NCBI GenBank assembly: GCA_003282965.1
Contig: QBYF01000001.1
Location: 124,001-188,000, forward strand
Source of the DNA: Pelagibacteraceae bacterium AG-325-E13
GTDB taxonomy: Bacteria > Pseudomonadota > Alphaproteobacteria > Pelagibacterales > Pelagibacteraceae
DNA length: 64,000 bases
Direction of reading: 5' to 3'
In this document: positions 29,718 through 39,067 of the stretch, piece by piece
Layout: each line of letters opens with the position of its first letter
Position numbering within the stretch: the first letter of the stretch is position 1
The notes under the pieces: model-generated
Told to the model about the DNA's origin: nothing
Database searches by the model: none
Seen by the model: the letters and a program-made list of their open reading frames with translations, nothing else
Translations under genes and position numbers: made by a program

Positions 29718-31214
29718 ATGAACTTTCCAATATTATCTACCTTAATTTTTTTACCCCTTATAAGCTCATTTTTTATTTTTGTATCAAAAGAACAAAAAAA
29801 AAGTTACAGCCCTATTTACATTTCATTATTTGGCAGCGTTGCGACTTTTTTGCTATCTTTGTTTTTGTGGTACTCATTAGATATAAATTCTTCAGATTTT
29901 CAATTTATTGAAGAAAAGTCCTGGATAAACAATTTTATAAAATTTAAATTAGGGGTAGATGGTATATCTGTTCTTTTCATTGTTTTAACAACTTTTATAA
30001 CTCCAATATGTATTGTTTCTTGTATTAATAGCGTTAGAGATAGAGTTAGAGAGTTTTTAATAGCTATTCTTATTTTAGAAACCTTTATGATAGGAGTCTT
30101 TTGCTCTTTAGACTTAGTAATTTTTTATTTATTTTTTGAAGCAGGATTAATACCTATGTTTTTGATAATAGGTGTTTGGGGAGGACCTAAGAGAGTTTAT
30201 TCAGCTTTTAAGTTTTTTCTTTTTACTTTATTGGGATCTGTCTTAATGCTAGTAGCCATTATAGTTATATATTGGTTGACCGGTACTACAGATATTACTC
30301 GAATTTATGAGATACAAATTCCTCAAGAATATCAAAATTTATTATGGCTAGCTTTTTTCAGCTCTTTTGCAGTAAAAACTCCGATGTGGCCAGTTCATAC
30401 TTGGTTACCAGACGCTCATGTGGAAGCTCCTACTGCAGGTTCAGTAATTTTAGCCGCAATACTTTTAAAAATGGCCGGATACGGTTTTTTAAGATTTTCG
30501 ATACCAATGTTTCCAATTGCTTCAGAATTTTTTACTCCATTAATATATTTTCTAAGTATAGTAGCAATTATTTACACCTCCCTCGTAGCTTTAATGCAAG
30601 ATGATATGAAGAAACTGATAGCATACTCTTCTGTTGCTCATATGGGATATGTAACATTGGGCATATTTACACTAACAAAACAAGGTATAGAAGGAAGCAT
30701 TTATCAAATGATAAGTCATGGTCTAATTTCAGCAGCTTTATTCCTGTGTGTCGGAGTTGTTTACGATAGGTTACATTCGAGATTAATAAGTACTTACGGC
30801 GGATTAGTAAATTATTTACCAAAATACTCTTTTTTATTTTTAGTTTTTGCTCTAGCTGCTCTTGGCCTTCCTGGCACAACGGGTTTTCTAGGAGAATTTT
30901 TGATTTTAACTGGAACTTTTCAAAAAAGTTATTTCGTTGCCTTGTTGGCTACATTTGGGGTTGTGCTTGGGGCTGCATATATGCTTTGGCTCACAAAGAG
31001 AGTTATATTTGGGAAAACAAATAATACAGAAATAAAAAGTTTAAAAGATATTAACAAAACAGAAATTTCAATGTTAGCAGCATTAGCTTTTTTTGTAATA
31101 TTTTTCGGATTTTATCCTATGCCTTTAATTGAAACTTTAAATGTTTCTGTAGATAATTTGATAAATAATTACGAACAATCAATAAATAACATCAGTCTGG
31201 TTAAAAATGATTAA
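29718..31214 (+). CDS. nuoM: NADH dehydrogenase subunit M (proton pump)
   Basis: A 498-residue antiporter-like subunit. FYLFFEAGLIPMFLIIGVWG holds the conserved glutamate and KTPMWPVHTWLPDAHVEAPT the membrane lysine. KKLIAYSSVAHMGYV is also typical. It overlaps nuoN by 8 bases. Confidence 0.98.
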   Translation: MNFPILSTLIFLPLISSFFIFVSKEQKKSYSPIYISLFGSVATFLLSLFLWYSLDINSSDFQFIEEKSWINNFIKFKLGVDGISVLFIVLTTFITPICIVSCINSVRDRVREFLIAILILETFMIGVFCSLDLVIFYLFFEAGLIPMFLIIGVWGGPKRVYSAFKFFLFTLLGSVLMLVAIIVIYWLTGTTDITRIYEIQIPQEYQNLLWLAFFSSFAVKTPMWPVHTWLPDAHVEAPTAGSVILAAILLKMAGYGFLRFSIPMFPIASEFFTPLIYFLSIVAIIYTSLVALMQDDMKKLIAYSSVAHMGYVTLGIFTLTKQGIEGSIYQMISHGLISAALFLCVGVVYDRLHSRLISTYGGLVNYLPKYSFLFLVFALAALGLPGTTGFLGEFLILTGTFQKSYFVALLATFGVVLGAAYMLWLTKRVIFGKTNNTEIKSLKDINKTEISMLAALAFFVIFFGFYPMPLIETLNVSVDNLINNYEQSINNISLVKND

Positions 31215-32622
31215 TAATTTGAATATTCTATTACCTGAAATTTTCTTAACGTTGTCAATTTTTGTCACTTTAATGTTGGGAGTTTTTACACAAAAAAGCT
31301 TTAATCTAATTTTTAATTTATCATCAATAATTATTTTAATAACTATTGTGATAATTTTCAATAGTTCCAATATTACAGAGAGAATATTTTTAGATAGTTT
31401 CATTAAGGATAATTTTTCAAGTTATTTTAAAGTTTTAATACTTTTTTCAAGTTTATTTGTTCTTAATTCATCTAAAGTTTTTATCATAGAGTCCAAAATA
31501 GATAAATTTGAATACCCAATAATTATACTTATTTCAATTTTAGGAATGTTTTTTATGGTTAGCTCTAATGATTTAATTTTGTTTTACTTAGGATTAGAAC
31601 TTCAATCACTAGCATTGTATATTTTAGCATCGATAGATAGAGATAACTTAAAATCTTCAGAATCAGGTATTAAATATTTCGTTTTAAGCGCGCTATCTTC
31701 TGGTTTATTATTATACGGATGTTCATTATTATACGGTTTTACTGGATCAACAAATTTTGAACTAATTGCCGATAAATTAAATGAAGAAAATAAAGGCGCA
31801 ATATTTGCAATGGTATTTATTTTAGTTGGATTAGCATTTAAAATTTCTGCTGTTCCTTTTCATATGTGGACCCCTGATGTTTATGAAGGAGCTCCAACTT
31901 CTATAACTAGTTTTTTTGCGGTTGTTCCAAAGGTAGCAGGATTAGCTGTATTAATTAAATTTATGTTTATTCCTTTTGTTAATATTTTATTAGAATGGCA
32001 GTCTATAATAATTTTTATTTCTATTGCCTCTATGATATTAGGGGCTGTTGCAGCAATAGTTCAAAAAAATATAAAAAGACTTTTAGCATATAGCTCTATA
32101 GGACATATTGGTTATGCTTTAGCTGGAGTCGCGACCGGTGCTATATCAGGATATAAAAGCACAATTGTATATATTACTATTTATGTAGTAATGAACATAG
32201 GTGCATTTTCATGTTTATATATGATGAAAAAAGATGGCGAATATAAAGAAAACATTTCTGATTTATCAGGGATTTCAAAAAAGCATCCTATTTTAGCAGT
32301 TTCATTTTTGATTATTTTATTTTCACTAGCTGGAATACCTCCATTAGGGGGCTTTTTTGCAAAATTTTATATTTTTACATCTGTGATTGAACATAAAATG
32401 TATACGTTAGCAATTATAGGCTTACTAACAACAGTCATATCGGCTTTTTATTATTTAAAAGTTATTAAAACAATTTATTTTGAAGATAATTTTGTAGTTT
32501 TTGATCCAATTAAGAATAAAGTAGCTCAAACAACAGTTTTAATAAGTTGTACTTTTTTGATAACTTTCTTTTTATATCCATCTTTATTAAATAATATAGT
32601 TAGTTCTTTATTTCTTAATTAA
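31207..32622 (+). CDS. nuoN: NADH dehydrogenase subunit N (proton pump)
   Basis: A 471-residue antiporter-like subunit ending the nuo set. YLGLELQSLALYILASIDR, AFKISAVPFHMWTPDVYEGA and KRLLAYSSIGHIGYALAG are conserved. The stop shares a base with the birA start (TAATG), so nuo and the genes after it are likely one transcription unit. Confidence 0.98.
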   Translation: MINNLNILLPEIFLTLSIFVTLMLGVFTQKSFNLIFNLSSIIILITIVIIFNSSNITERIFLDSFIKDNFSSYFKVLILFSSLFVLNSSKVFIIESKIDKFEYPIIILISILGMFFMVSSNDLILFYLGLELQSLALYILASIDRDNLKSSESGIKYFVLSALSSGLLLYGCSLLYGFTGSTNFELIADKLNEENKGAIFAMVFILVGLAFKISAVPFHMWTPDVYEGAPTSITSFFAVVPKVAGLAVLIKFMFIPFVNILLEWQSIIIFISIASMILGAVAAIVQKNIKRLLAYSSIGHIGYALAGVATGAISGYKSTIVYITIYVVMNIGAFSCLYMMKKDGEYKENISDLSGISKKHPILAVSFLIILFSLAGIPPLGGFFAKFYIFTSVIEHKMYTLAIIGLLTTVISAFYYLKVIKTIYFEDNFVVFDPIKNKVAQTTVLISCTFLITFFLYPSLLNNIVSSLFLN

Positions 32623-33185
32623 TGAAAATAACAGTGATTAAACTTAAAAGTGTTAAAAGCACAAATGAAGAAGCGATTAAACTTATTAAAAAAAACGTGG
32701 TAAAGCCAACTTTAATAAATACAGAAATTCAAACTAAAGGCAAAGGAACTATGGGAAAAAAATGGATATCAATAAAAGGAAACTTACTTTTTTCTATTTT
32801 CTTTTTAATCAATAATACAAAAATTAACTATAAACAATTTGCTTTATTAAATGCTTATTTGTTAAAAAATATTTTATCGAAATATGTATTGAAAAAGATT
32901 AATATAAAATGGCCTAATGACTTATTAATAGGAAAAGAAAAAATATGTGGTATCTTACAAGAAATTATTCAACACAAAAATAAAAATTTTTTGATAATCG
33001 GAGTAGGAATAAATACCTGTGCTTCACCTAGAATTAGAAACTTTAAAACTACATCACTTCAAAGATTTACAAAAAAGAAAGTAAATAATAATAAAATTTT
33101 AATTGATATTAAAAAAAAATATGAAAAACTTATTTCCGATGTAGAAAAGTATCAATTTTCATATTTGAAAGAAAAGCTGAAATGA
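32622..33185 (+). CDS. birA: Biotin protein ligase, catalytic domain only
   Basis: A 187-residue biotin-[acetyl-CoA-carboxylase] ligase lacking an N-terminal HTH, so it cannot be a DNA-binding BirA repressor. The ATP/biotin loop appears as TKGKGTMGKKWISIKGNLLF (family GRGRxGRxW, here with Lys for Arg), and KWPNDLLIGKEKICGIL is intact. It is shorter than most alphaproteobacterial ligases because the C-terminal SH3-like domain is cut back. It overlaps coaX by 4 bases. Confidence 0.93.
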   Translation: MKITVIKLKSVKSTNEEAIKLIKKNVVKPTLINTEIQTKGKGTMGKKWISIKGNLLFSIFFLINNTKINYKQFALLNAYLLKNILSKYVLKKINIKWPNDLLIGKEKICGILQEIIQHKNKNFLIIGVGINTCASPRIRNFKTTSLQRFTKKKVNNNKILIDIKKKYEKLISDVEKYQFSYLKEKLK

Positions 33186-33931
33186 ATTATTTAGTTGGAG
33201 ATATAGGAAACACATTTATCAAAATATCAATTTTAAACGATAACTTAAAAATTAAAAAAACTTACAATTTGCAAACTAAAAAAATTTATCAAGACACCTC
33301 CAAAAAAAAATTTTTAAATAAATTAAAAAAAAAAGAATTATATGAAAAGGTCTTATTTTCCAGCGTTGTGCCAAAAGCTTTTAAGATTATTAAAAAAAAT
33401 TTATTAAAAAAAAAATTTGATGTTTTGGAAATTAAAGAAATAGATATAAAAAAAATTATCAAAATTAAGGTAAAAAATTATTATCAATTAGGATCTGATC
33501 GAATATCAAATGCTGTTGGATCATTGAAATACAATAATAGTATTATAATTGATTTTGGAACTGCAACAACATTTGATATTGTAAAAAATGGTACGTATGA
33601 AGGCGGAGTAATATCACCAGGTATTAATTTATCTATTTTAAATTTGAATAAGTCTACTGCCCTATTACCAATTTTAAATTTAAAAAAAATGCAAAAAAGT
33701 TATGGCAAAAATACTCAGGAAGCTCTTAATGCTGGTTTTTTATGGGGCTATGAGGGTTTGATAAATAATATAATAAAAAAGATATGTTCAAAATCTAATC
33801 TTAAATTTAAGATTATATTAACGGGAGGATATGCTAAATTATTTAAGAGATACATTAAGAGTAAAACTATAATTGACCAAGACATTACCATTAAAGGAAT
33901 TGCTAATATTTTTAAGAGAATAATATTATGA
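33182..33931 (+). CDS. coaX: Type III pantothenate kinase
   Basis: A 249-residue CoaX enzyme phosphorylating pantothenate in CoA synthesis. The N-terminal phosphate loop is GDIGNTFIK (6-14), the catalytic-base region YYQLGSDRISNAVGSL, then IIDFGTATTFD and GGVISPGI. The ASKHA fold and size fit. It overlaps birA and rnj by 4 bases each (ATGA). Confidence 0.96.
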   Translation: MNYLVGDIGNTFIKISILNDNLKIKKTYNLQTKKIYQDTSKKKFLNKLKKKELYEKVLFSSVVPKAFKIIKKNLLKKKFDVLEIKEIDIKKIIKIKVKNYYQLGSDRISNAVGSLKYNNSIIIDFGTATTFDIVKNGTYEGGVISPGINLSILNLNKSTALLPILNLKKMQKSYGKNTQEALNAGFLWGYEGLINNIIKKICSKSNLKFKIILTGGYAKLFKRYIKSKTIIDQDITIKGIANIFKRIIL

Positions 33932-35592
33932 AGAAAAACGAAGAACTAATTTTTTGTCCATTAGGTGGTTCTGGAGAAATAGGCATGAACATGAACCTTT
34001 ATGCATATGGAACGGCTGAAAATCAAAAATGGATAATTGTAGATATGGGCGTAACTTTTGCTGATGACTCTATTCCAGGAGTTGATTTAATTCTCCCGGA
34101 TGCAGGATTTATAATTGAAAAAAAGAATGATTTATTAGGTATAGTGCTTACGCACGCTCATGAAGATCATATTGGATCTGTTGCTCATATATGGCCTCAA
34201 TTAAAATGTAAAATATTTGCTACACCTTTTACAGCTGCGTTGCTTCAAGAAAAATTTAAAGAAAAGAAAATAGATATTTCAAAATTTCTTAATATTGTTC
34301 CTTTGAATACTAAAATTAAATTGGGTGCTTTTGAAATTGATTTTGTAACTTTAACTCACTCCATATTAGAACCAAATGGTTTAAGCATTACTACACCTTT
34401 AGGCACAATCTTACACACTGGAGATTGGAAAATTGACCCAAATCCCCTAATTGGTGGAAACATTGATGAAAAAAAATTAAAAAAAATTGGAGATAAAGGT
34501 GTCTCCATAATGATTTGTGACTCTACTAATGTATTTAGTCCAGGACGTGCAGGGTCAGAAGCAGACGTGAGAGAGAGTTTGTTAAAAATCATGGAAATTA
34601 AATCTAAAAGAATTTTGGTTACATCATTTGCATCAAATGTAGCTAGGATGGAAACTATTTTTTACTGTGCAAAAAAAACAGGTAGATCAATATGCTTAGT
34701 AGGCCGCAGTATGCAAAGAATTTATAAAGCAGCAAAAAAATGTGGGTATTTAGGCAACCTTATTGAACCAATAGAACCCAAGAACGCTAAAAATATATCA
34801 AAAAATAAGATTTTATACTTAGCAACTGGAAGTCAAGGAGAGCCTATGGGAGCTATGAATAGAATTGTTAACGGCATTCATCCTGAAGTTTTTATAGAGG
34901 AAGGTGACTGTGTAATATTTTCATCTAAAATTATTCCTGGAAATGAAAAAAAATTATATCAGTTACAAAATTTAATAGTAAGGAATGACATTGAAATAAT
35001 TACCGAGGAAAATGCATTTGTACATGTCTCTGGTCACCCTAACAGAGAAGACCTTAAAGATATGTATAAATGGATTAAACCTAAGTGTATAATCCCAGTT
35101 CATGGAGAACATAGACATATGAAAGAACACGTTGCCTTTGCAAAAGAAATGCAAGTACCTAAAACTTTACTTATAGAAAATGGTGATATCATCAAGATGC
35201 TTCCAGGAGACAAACCTGAGGTTATCGATAAGGCACCGACCGGTAGATTATATCTAGATGGATATTTAGGCGTAGAGGCAGATTCTAAGTCAATTAAAGA
35301 TAGAAAAAACTTATCTATAAACGGATATTTAGAAATTACTTTAATATTATCTAATAATGGAAAAATTAAAAAACCTATTATTTCTTGCAAGGGAATACCT
35401 GAAAGCGAAGATGTAGAAAATTTTATTTTTGACATGGAGGATGAAATTTTTAGCATTTGTAAGACATTTTCTTTAGAAAGCAAAAATCAAGAAAAAAATT
35501 TAATAGAAACAATTAAACAAAATTGTAGAAGAATAGTTAAAGATAAAACAGGAAAAAAACCTTTTACAAATATAAATATAGCTAGAATTTAA
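33928..35592 (+). CDS. rnj: Ribonuclease J
   Basis: A 554-residue metallo-beta-lactamase/beta-CASP RNase with endo- and 5' exonuclease activity in RNA turnover. GGSGEIGMNMNLY at 13-25, the metal site HAHEDH (76-81), THSILEPNG, the beta-CASP region with FASNVARMETI and SGHPNREDLKDMYKWIKPK are present. Its place after coaX and before proS is the usual alphaproteobacterial order. Confidence 0.97.
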   Translation: MKKNEELIFCPLGGSGEIGMNMNLYAYGTAENQKWIIVDMGVTFADDSIPGVDLILPDAGFIIEKKNDLLGIVLTHAHEDHIGSVAHIWPQLKCKIFATPFTAALLQEKFKEKKIDISKFLNIVPLNTKIKLGAFEIDFVTLTHSILEPNGLSITTPLGTILHTGDWKIDPNPLIGGNIDEKKLKKIGDKGVSIMICDSTNVFSPGRAGSEADVRESLLKIMEIKSKRILVTSFASNVARMETIFYCAKKTGRSICLVGRSMQRIYKAAKKCGYLGNLIEPIEPKNAKNISKNKILYLATGSQGEPMGAMNRIVNGIHPEVFIEEGDCVIFSSKIIPGNEKKLYQLQNLIVRNDIEIITEENAFVHVSGHPNREDLKDMYKWIKPKCIIPVHGEHRHMKEHVAFAKEMQVPKTLLIENGDIIKMLPGDKPEVIDKAPTGRLYLDGYLGVEADSKSIKDRKNLSINGYLEITLILSNNGKIKKPIISCKGIPESEDVENFIFDMEDEIFSICKTFSLESKNQEKNLIETIKQNCRRIVKDKTGKKPFTNINIARI

Positions 35593-35846
35593 TGAGTATT
35601 ACGGGATCAATAATAGTATATGTTATGATTTGGTGGGTAGTTTTTTTTTCTGTTTTACCAGTTGGGATTCAATCTAAAAAAGAAATTTTTAAAGATAGCA
35701 TTGAGGGGTTTGACCCAGGAGCACCCAAAAACCCAAAAATAGCTAAAAAATTTTTACTTACAACTATAATTACATCAATAGTATTTATTGTGATATATTA
35801 TTTAGTAAACAATGGTTTCTTTAACTTAAGGAATTTTTTACAATAA
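35592..35846 (+). CDS. DUF1467-family small membrane protein
   Basis: An 84-residue protein with two TM helices (about 4-25 and 56-76) around a loop holding the motif SFQSKKE-like QSKKEIFKDS and DPGAPKNPKIAKKFLLTT. This is the alphaproteobacterial DUF1467 family found between rnj and proS. Function is unknown. It shares its first and last bases with rnj and proS (TAATG). Confidence 0.88.
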   Translation: MSITGSIIVYVMIWWVVFFSVLPVGIQSKKEIFKDSIEGFDPGAPKNPKIAKKFLLTTIITSIVFIVIYYLVNNGFFNLRNFLQ

Positions 35847-37162
35847 TGTATTTATCAAAACTCTTTATTCCTATCACTAAAGAATTATCTTCAGAAGCAA
35901 AAATTAAATCACATCAATTAATGTTGAGAACTGGAATGATAAAACAGTCCTCCGCAGGAATTTATTCTTGGTTACCTCTAGGATTTAAGGTAATGAAAAA
36001 AATTGAACAAATTGTGAGAGAAGAACAGAATTTGATTGGAGCTCAAGAAATGCTTATGCCGACAATTCAATCTTCAGAGATTTGGAAAGAAAGTGGAAGA
36101 TATGAAGATTACGGAGAAGAAATGTTAAGAATAAAAGATAGGCAAGGCCGTGAGATGCTATACGGACCAACTAATGAAGAATTAATAACTGATATATTTA
36201 GATCAAGCATTAAATCTTATAAATCTCTTCCACAATTACTTTATCATATACAATGGAAATTTAGAGATGAAATAAGACCTAGATTTGGAGTAATGCGATG
36301 CCGTGAATTTTATATGAAAGACGCATATTCTTTTGATCTTGATGAAGAAGGTGCAAAGAAATCGTATAATAAAATGTTTTATTCTTACATAAGAACTTTT
36401 AATCGGCTAGGATTAAAAGCTATACCCATGGCGGCTGACACTGGACCGATAGGAGGAGACTTATCACATGAATTTATTATTTTAGCAGAAACAGGAGAAA
36501 GTCAAATTTATGCTGATAAAAAGATATTTGAAGTAGATTTAAATAAGTATGACTCTTCGGATGGTTCGTTAGAGAAAATGAGAAAAGATTTTTCTTCATT
36601 CTATGCAGTAACTGACGATAAGTTTAAAGAAAATGATTTTAATGAAAAAGTAAAAAAGGAAAGCCAAGTCAAAACGAAAGGAATTGAAGTAGGACATATT
36701 TTTTACTTTGGTGATAAATATTCAACACCATTAAATTGTTTAATAGATGCTCAGGGTGGAAAAAAAGCACCAGTCAAAATGGGATCCTATGGTATTGGGA
36801 TTTCTCGATTAGTAGGAGCTACTATAGAGGCTAATTACAACAACGAAATAATGAAATGGCCGCGCTCTATATCTCCTTTTGATGTAGTTATCATACCTAG
36901 TATTAGTAAAAATAATAAAGAAAACCTACAAAAAGCTGAAAAAATTTATAAAGAACTCAAAAATCAAAATATTGACGTATTGTTAGATGATGTAGATGAG
37001 AATATGTCAAATAAATTTAAAAAACATGATTTAATAGGTATTCCTTACCAAATAATAATAGGCTCTAAATCGGAAGAAGATAAATTTGAATTTAAAGAGC
37101 TTAACTCAAAAAGCACAATGTTGAGTTTGGAAAGCATTAAGTCTCAACTTAAAAATAAATAA
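35846..37162 (+). CDS. proS: Prolyl-tRNA synthetase, short alphaproteobacterial form
   Basis: A 438-residue class II synthetase charging tRNA-Pro. Motif 2 is in QWKFRDEIRPRFGVMRCREF and motif 3 in GSYGIGISRLVGA, with the anticodon-binding domain in the last ~100 residues. After motif 2 the chain goes straight to the motif 3 region, so the ~180-residue editing (INS) domain of E. coli ProRS is missing, as is usual for this alphaproteobacterial type. Editing of Ala-tRNA-Pro would need a free-standing protein. Confidence 0.97.
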   Translation: MYLSKLFIPITKELSSEAKIKSHQLMLRTGMIKQSSAGIYSWLPLGFKVMKKIEQIVREEQNLIGAQEMLMPTIQSSEIWKESGRYEDYGEEMLRIKDRQGREMLYGPTNEELITDIFRSSIKSYKSLPQLLYHIQWKFRDEIRPRFGVMRCREFYMKDAYSFDLDEEGAKKSYNKMFYSYIRTFNRLGLKAIPMAADTGPIGGDLSHEFIILAETGESQIYADKKIFEVDLNKYDSSDGSLEKMRKDFSSFYAVTDDKFKENDFNEKVKKESQVKTKGIEVGHIFYFGDKYSTPLNCLIDAQGGKKAPVKMGSYGIGISRLVGATIEANYNNEIMKWPRSISPFDVVIIPSISKNNKENLQKAEKIYKELKNQNIDVLLDDVDENMSNKFKKHDLIGIPYQIIIGSKSEEDKFEFKELNSKSTMLSLESIKSQLKNK

Positions 37163-37163
37163 A

Positions 37164-38396
37164 TTGTTTACAAAAGCTGAAAGATTAATTTCATTTAGGA
37201 ACTTAAGACCCAAAAAAAAAGAAGGTTTTTTAAAAGTAATATCTATTTTTTCATTTTTAGGAATTATGCTTGGCGTAGCGATTTTAATAATTGTTATGTC
37301 AGTTATGAATGGCTTTAAAACTGAACTAACAAAGAAAATTTTAGGTTTGAATCCTCATGTTGTAATTCAATCAAATAGCTTTAAAATTGAAGATAATTTT
37401 ATTGAAAGTCTCAAAAACAAAATTCAAAATATTGATATTTCTAAAACTTATTCAGGGGAAGGTATTGTAATGAGCAATGATAATGCTAAAGGTATCATTA
37501 TAAAAGGCATTGATTTAAAAAATAAAAAAGGATTAAATTTTTTAAAAAAAAATATTATTAAAGGTGATTTAAATAAATTTGATAAAAATACCGCTATAAT
37601 TGGTGTTGAATTAGCTTTTAATTTGGATTTAGAAGTTGGAAATAAGATTAACCTAATGTCATCAGCCTTCGTTACCACTCCATTTGGGGGAGTTCCAAAA
37701 CAAGAAACGTTAACAATAGCTGGAATATTTAATACAGGTTTTTTCGAATTTGATCAAAATTTTGTTTTTTTAAATCTTTCTGATGCTTTATCCATATTTG
37801 ATAAAAACGAATATGAACAAAACCTTGAAATTTATTTAAAAGATCCAATGAAAGCAAACATAATTAAAGACGAAATACAAAAATTAAATCAAAATTATTT
37901 TGTGTATTCATGGTCTGATTTAAACAAATCTTTTTTTAGCGCTCTTAAAGTAGAAAGAAATGTAATGTTCATTATCTTGACGTTAATTTTAATAGTTGCT
38001 GCATTTAATATCATTTCAGGACTAACTATTTTGATAAAAAATAAGACTAAAGAAATTGCAATTTTGAAAACTTTGGGTCTTAGCAATAATTCTATCAAAA
38101 AATCCTTTTTTTTAACTGGGTTCACCATTGGACTTTTTGCTTCAATTACAGGAATTATAATAGGTGTTATTTTTTCCTTAAATATTGAAAAAATTAGAAA
38201 TATACTATCAAGTTTATTTAAATTTGAAATTTTTCCCTCAGATGTATATTTTTTAGAGCAATTACCAACTGAAATTAATTTTTATTCCATTATTATAATT
38301 TTTATATTTTCATTGATAATATCAGCTTTGGCCTCTTATCTTCCAGCAATGAGAATTTCTAAAATGAAAACTTTTCGAGCTTTAAAATATGAATAA
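37164..38396 (+). CDS. lolC: LolC/E-type lipoprotein-releasing permease
   Basis: A 410-residue inner-membrane permease that extracts lipoproteins for outer-membrane transport. Four TM helices flank a large periplasmic domain; the first is preceded by the LolC/E hallmark FRNLRPKKKEGFLKVISIFS, then FLGIMLGVAILIIVMSVMNG. The start codon is TTG at 37164; the next in-frame ATG would remove the conserved N-terminus. One permease gene instead of lolC plus lolE suggests a homodimer of LolF type. It overlaps lolD by 8 bases. Confidence 0.95.
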   Translation: MFTKAERLISFRNLRPKKKEGFLKVISIFSFLGIMLGVAILIIVMSVMNGFKTELTKKILGLNPHVVIQSNSFKIEDNFIESLKNKIQNIDISKTYSGEGIVMSNDNAKGIIIKGIDLKNKKGLNFLKKNIIKGDLNKFDKNTAIIGVELAFNLDLEVGNKINLMSSAFVTTPFGGVPKQETLTIAGIFNTGFFEFDQNFVFLNLSDALSIFDKNEYEQNLEIYLKDPMKANIIKDEIQKLNQNYFVYSWSDLNKSFFSALKVERNVMFIILTLILIVAAFNIISGLTILIKNKTKEIAILKTLGLSNNSIKKSFFLTGFTIGLFASITGIIIGVIFSLNIEKIRNILSSLFKFEIFPSDVYFLEQLPTEINFYSIIIIFIFSLIISALASYLPAMRISKMKTFRALKYE

Positions 38397-39060
38397 GATT
38401 TTGCTACAAACAGTAAATTTAAAAAAAAACTACGAACACAAAAATGGAAACATTGAACTTTTTAAAAATGTTAATATTAAAATTAAACGAGGAGAACTAG
38501 TTGCTTTAGTAGGACCTTCTGGTTCAGGAAAATCATCTTTTTTACATTTGCTTGCTTTGCTAGATACACCAACTAAAGGAAAAATATTATTAAATAATAA
38601 AGATACAAAACATTTTAATGAAGAGGAGAAAAATTCCACAAGAAAAAATGATATTTCAATCATTTTTCAAGATAATAATCTACTTACGGACTTCACTGCT
38701 TTAGAAAATGTAATAATGCCTTTGATAATAAAGGGGGTAAACACAGATAGAGCTATAGAAAAAGCAAAAAAAATTTTAAAAGATGTAAAAATTTTAAATA
38801 GAATCAATCATTTTCCTAACGAACTATCAGGTGGAGAGCAACAAAGAGTTGCTATTGCTAGGGCTCTAATTTCTGAAACAGATTTAATTTTAGCAGATGA
38901 GCCAACAGGTAATTTAGATTACAAAACCTCAGAAGATATTTTTTCTTTTTTTTTAAAATTGAAAAAGTTAAACAAAGCTATAATTTTTGCAACTCATAAT
39001 AGAGAACTTGCTAACAAGGCAGATTATAAGTTGAGTATTTCTAAAGGTAATATAAAATAA
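38389..39060 (+). CDS. lolD: LolD, lipoprotein-releasing ATPase
   Basis: A 223-residue ABC ATPase powering lipoprotein release. Walker A GPSGSGKS (42-49), signature LSGGEQQRVAIARAL, Walker B LILADEPTGNLD and the H-loop IFATHNREL are intact. It is directly coupled to the LolC-type permease and precedes dnaE by 7 bases. Confidence 0.96.
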   Translation: MNKILLQTVNLKKNYEHKNGNIELFKNVNIKIKRGELVALVGPSGSGKSSFLHLLALLDTPTKGKILLNNKDTKHFNEEEKNSTRKNDISIIFQDNNLLTDFTALENVIMPLIIKGVNTDRAIEKAKKILKDVKILNRINHFPNELSGGEQQRVAIARALISETDLILADEPTGNLDYKTSEDIFSFFLKLKKLNKAIIFATHNRELANKADYKLSISKGNIK

Positions 39061-39067
39061 TGAGCTG

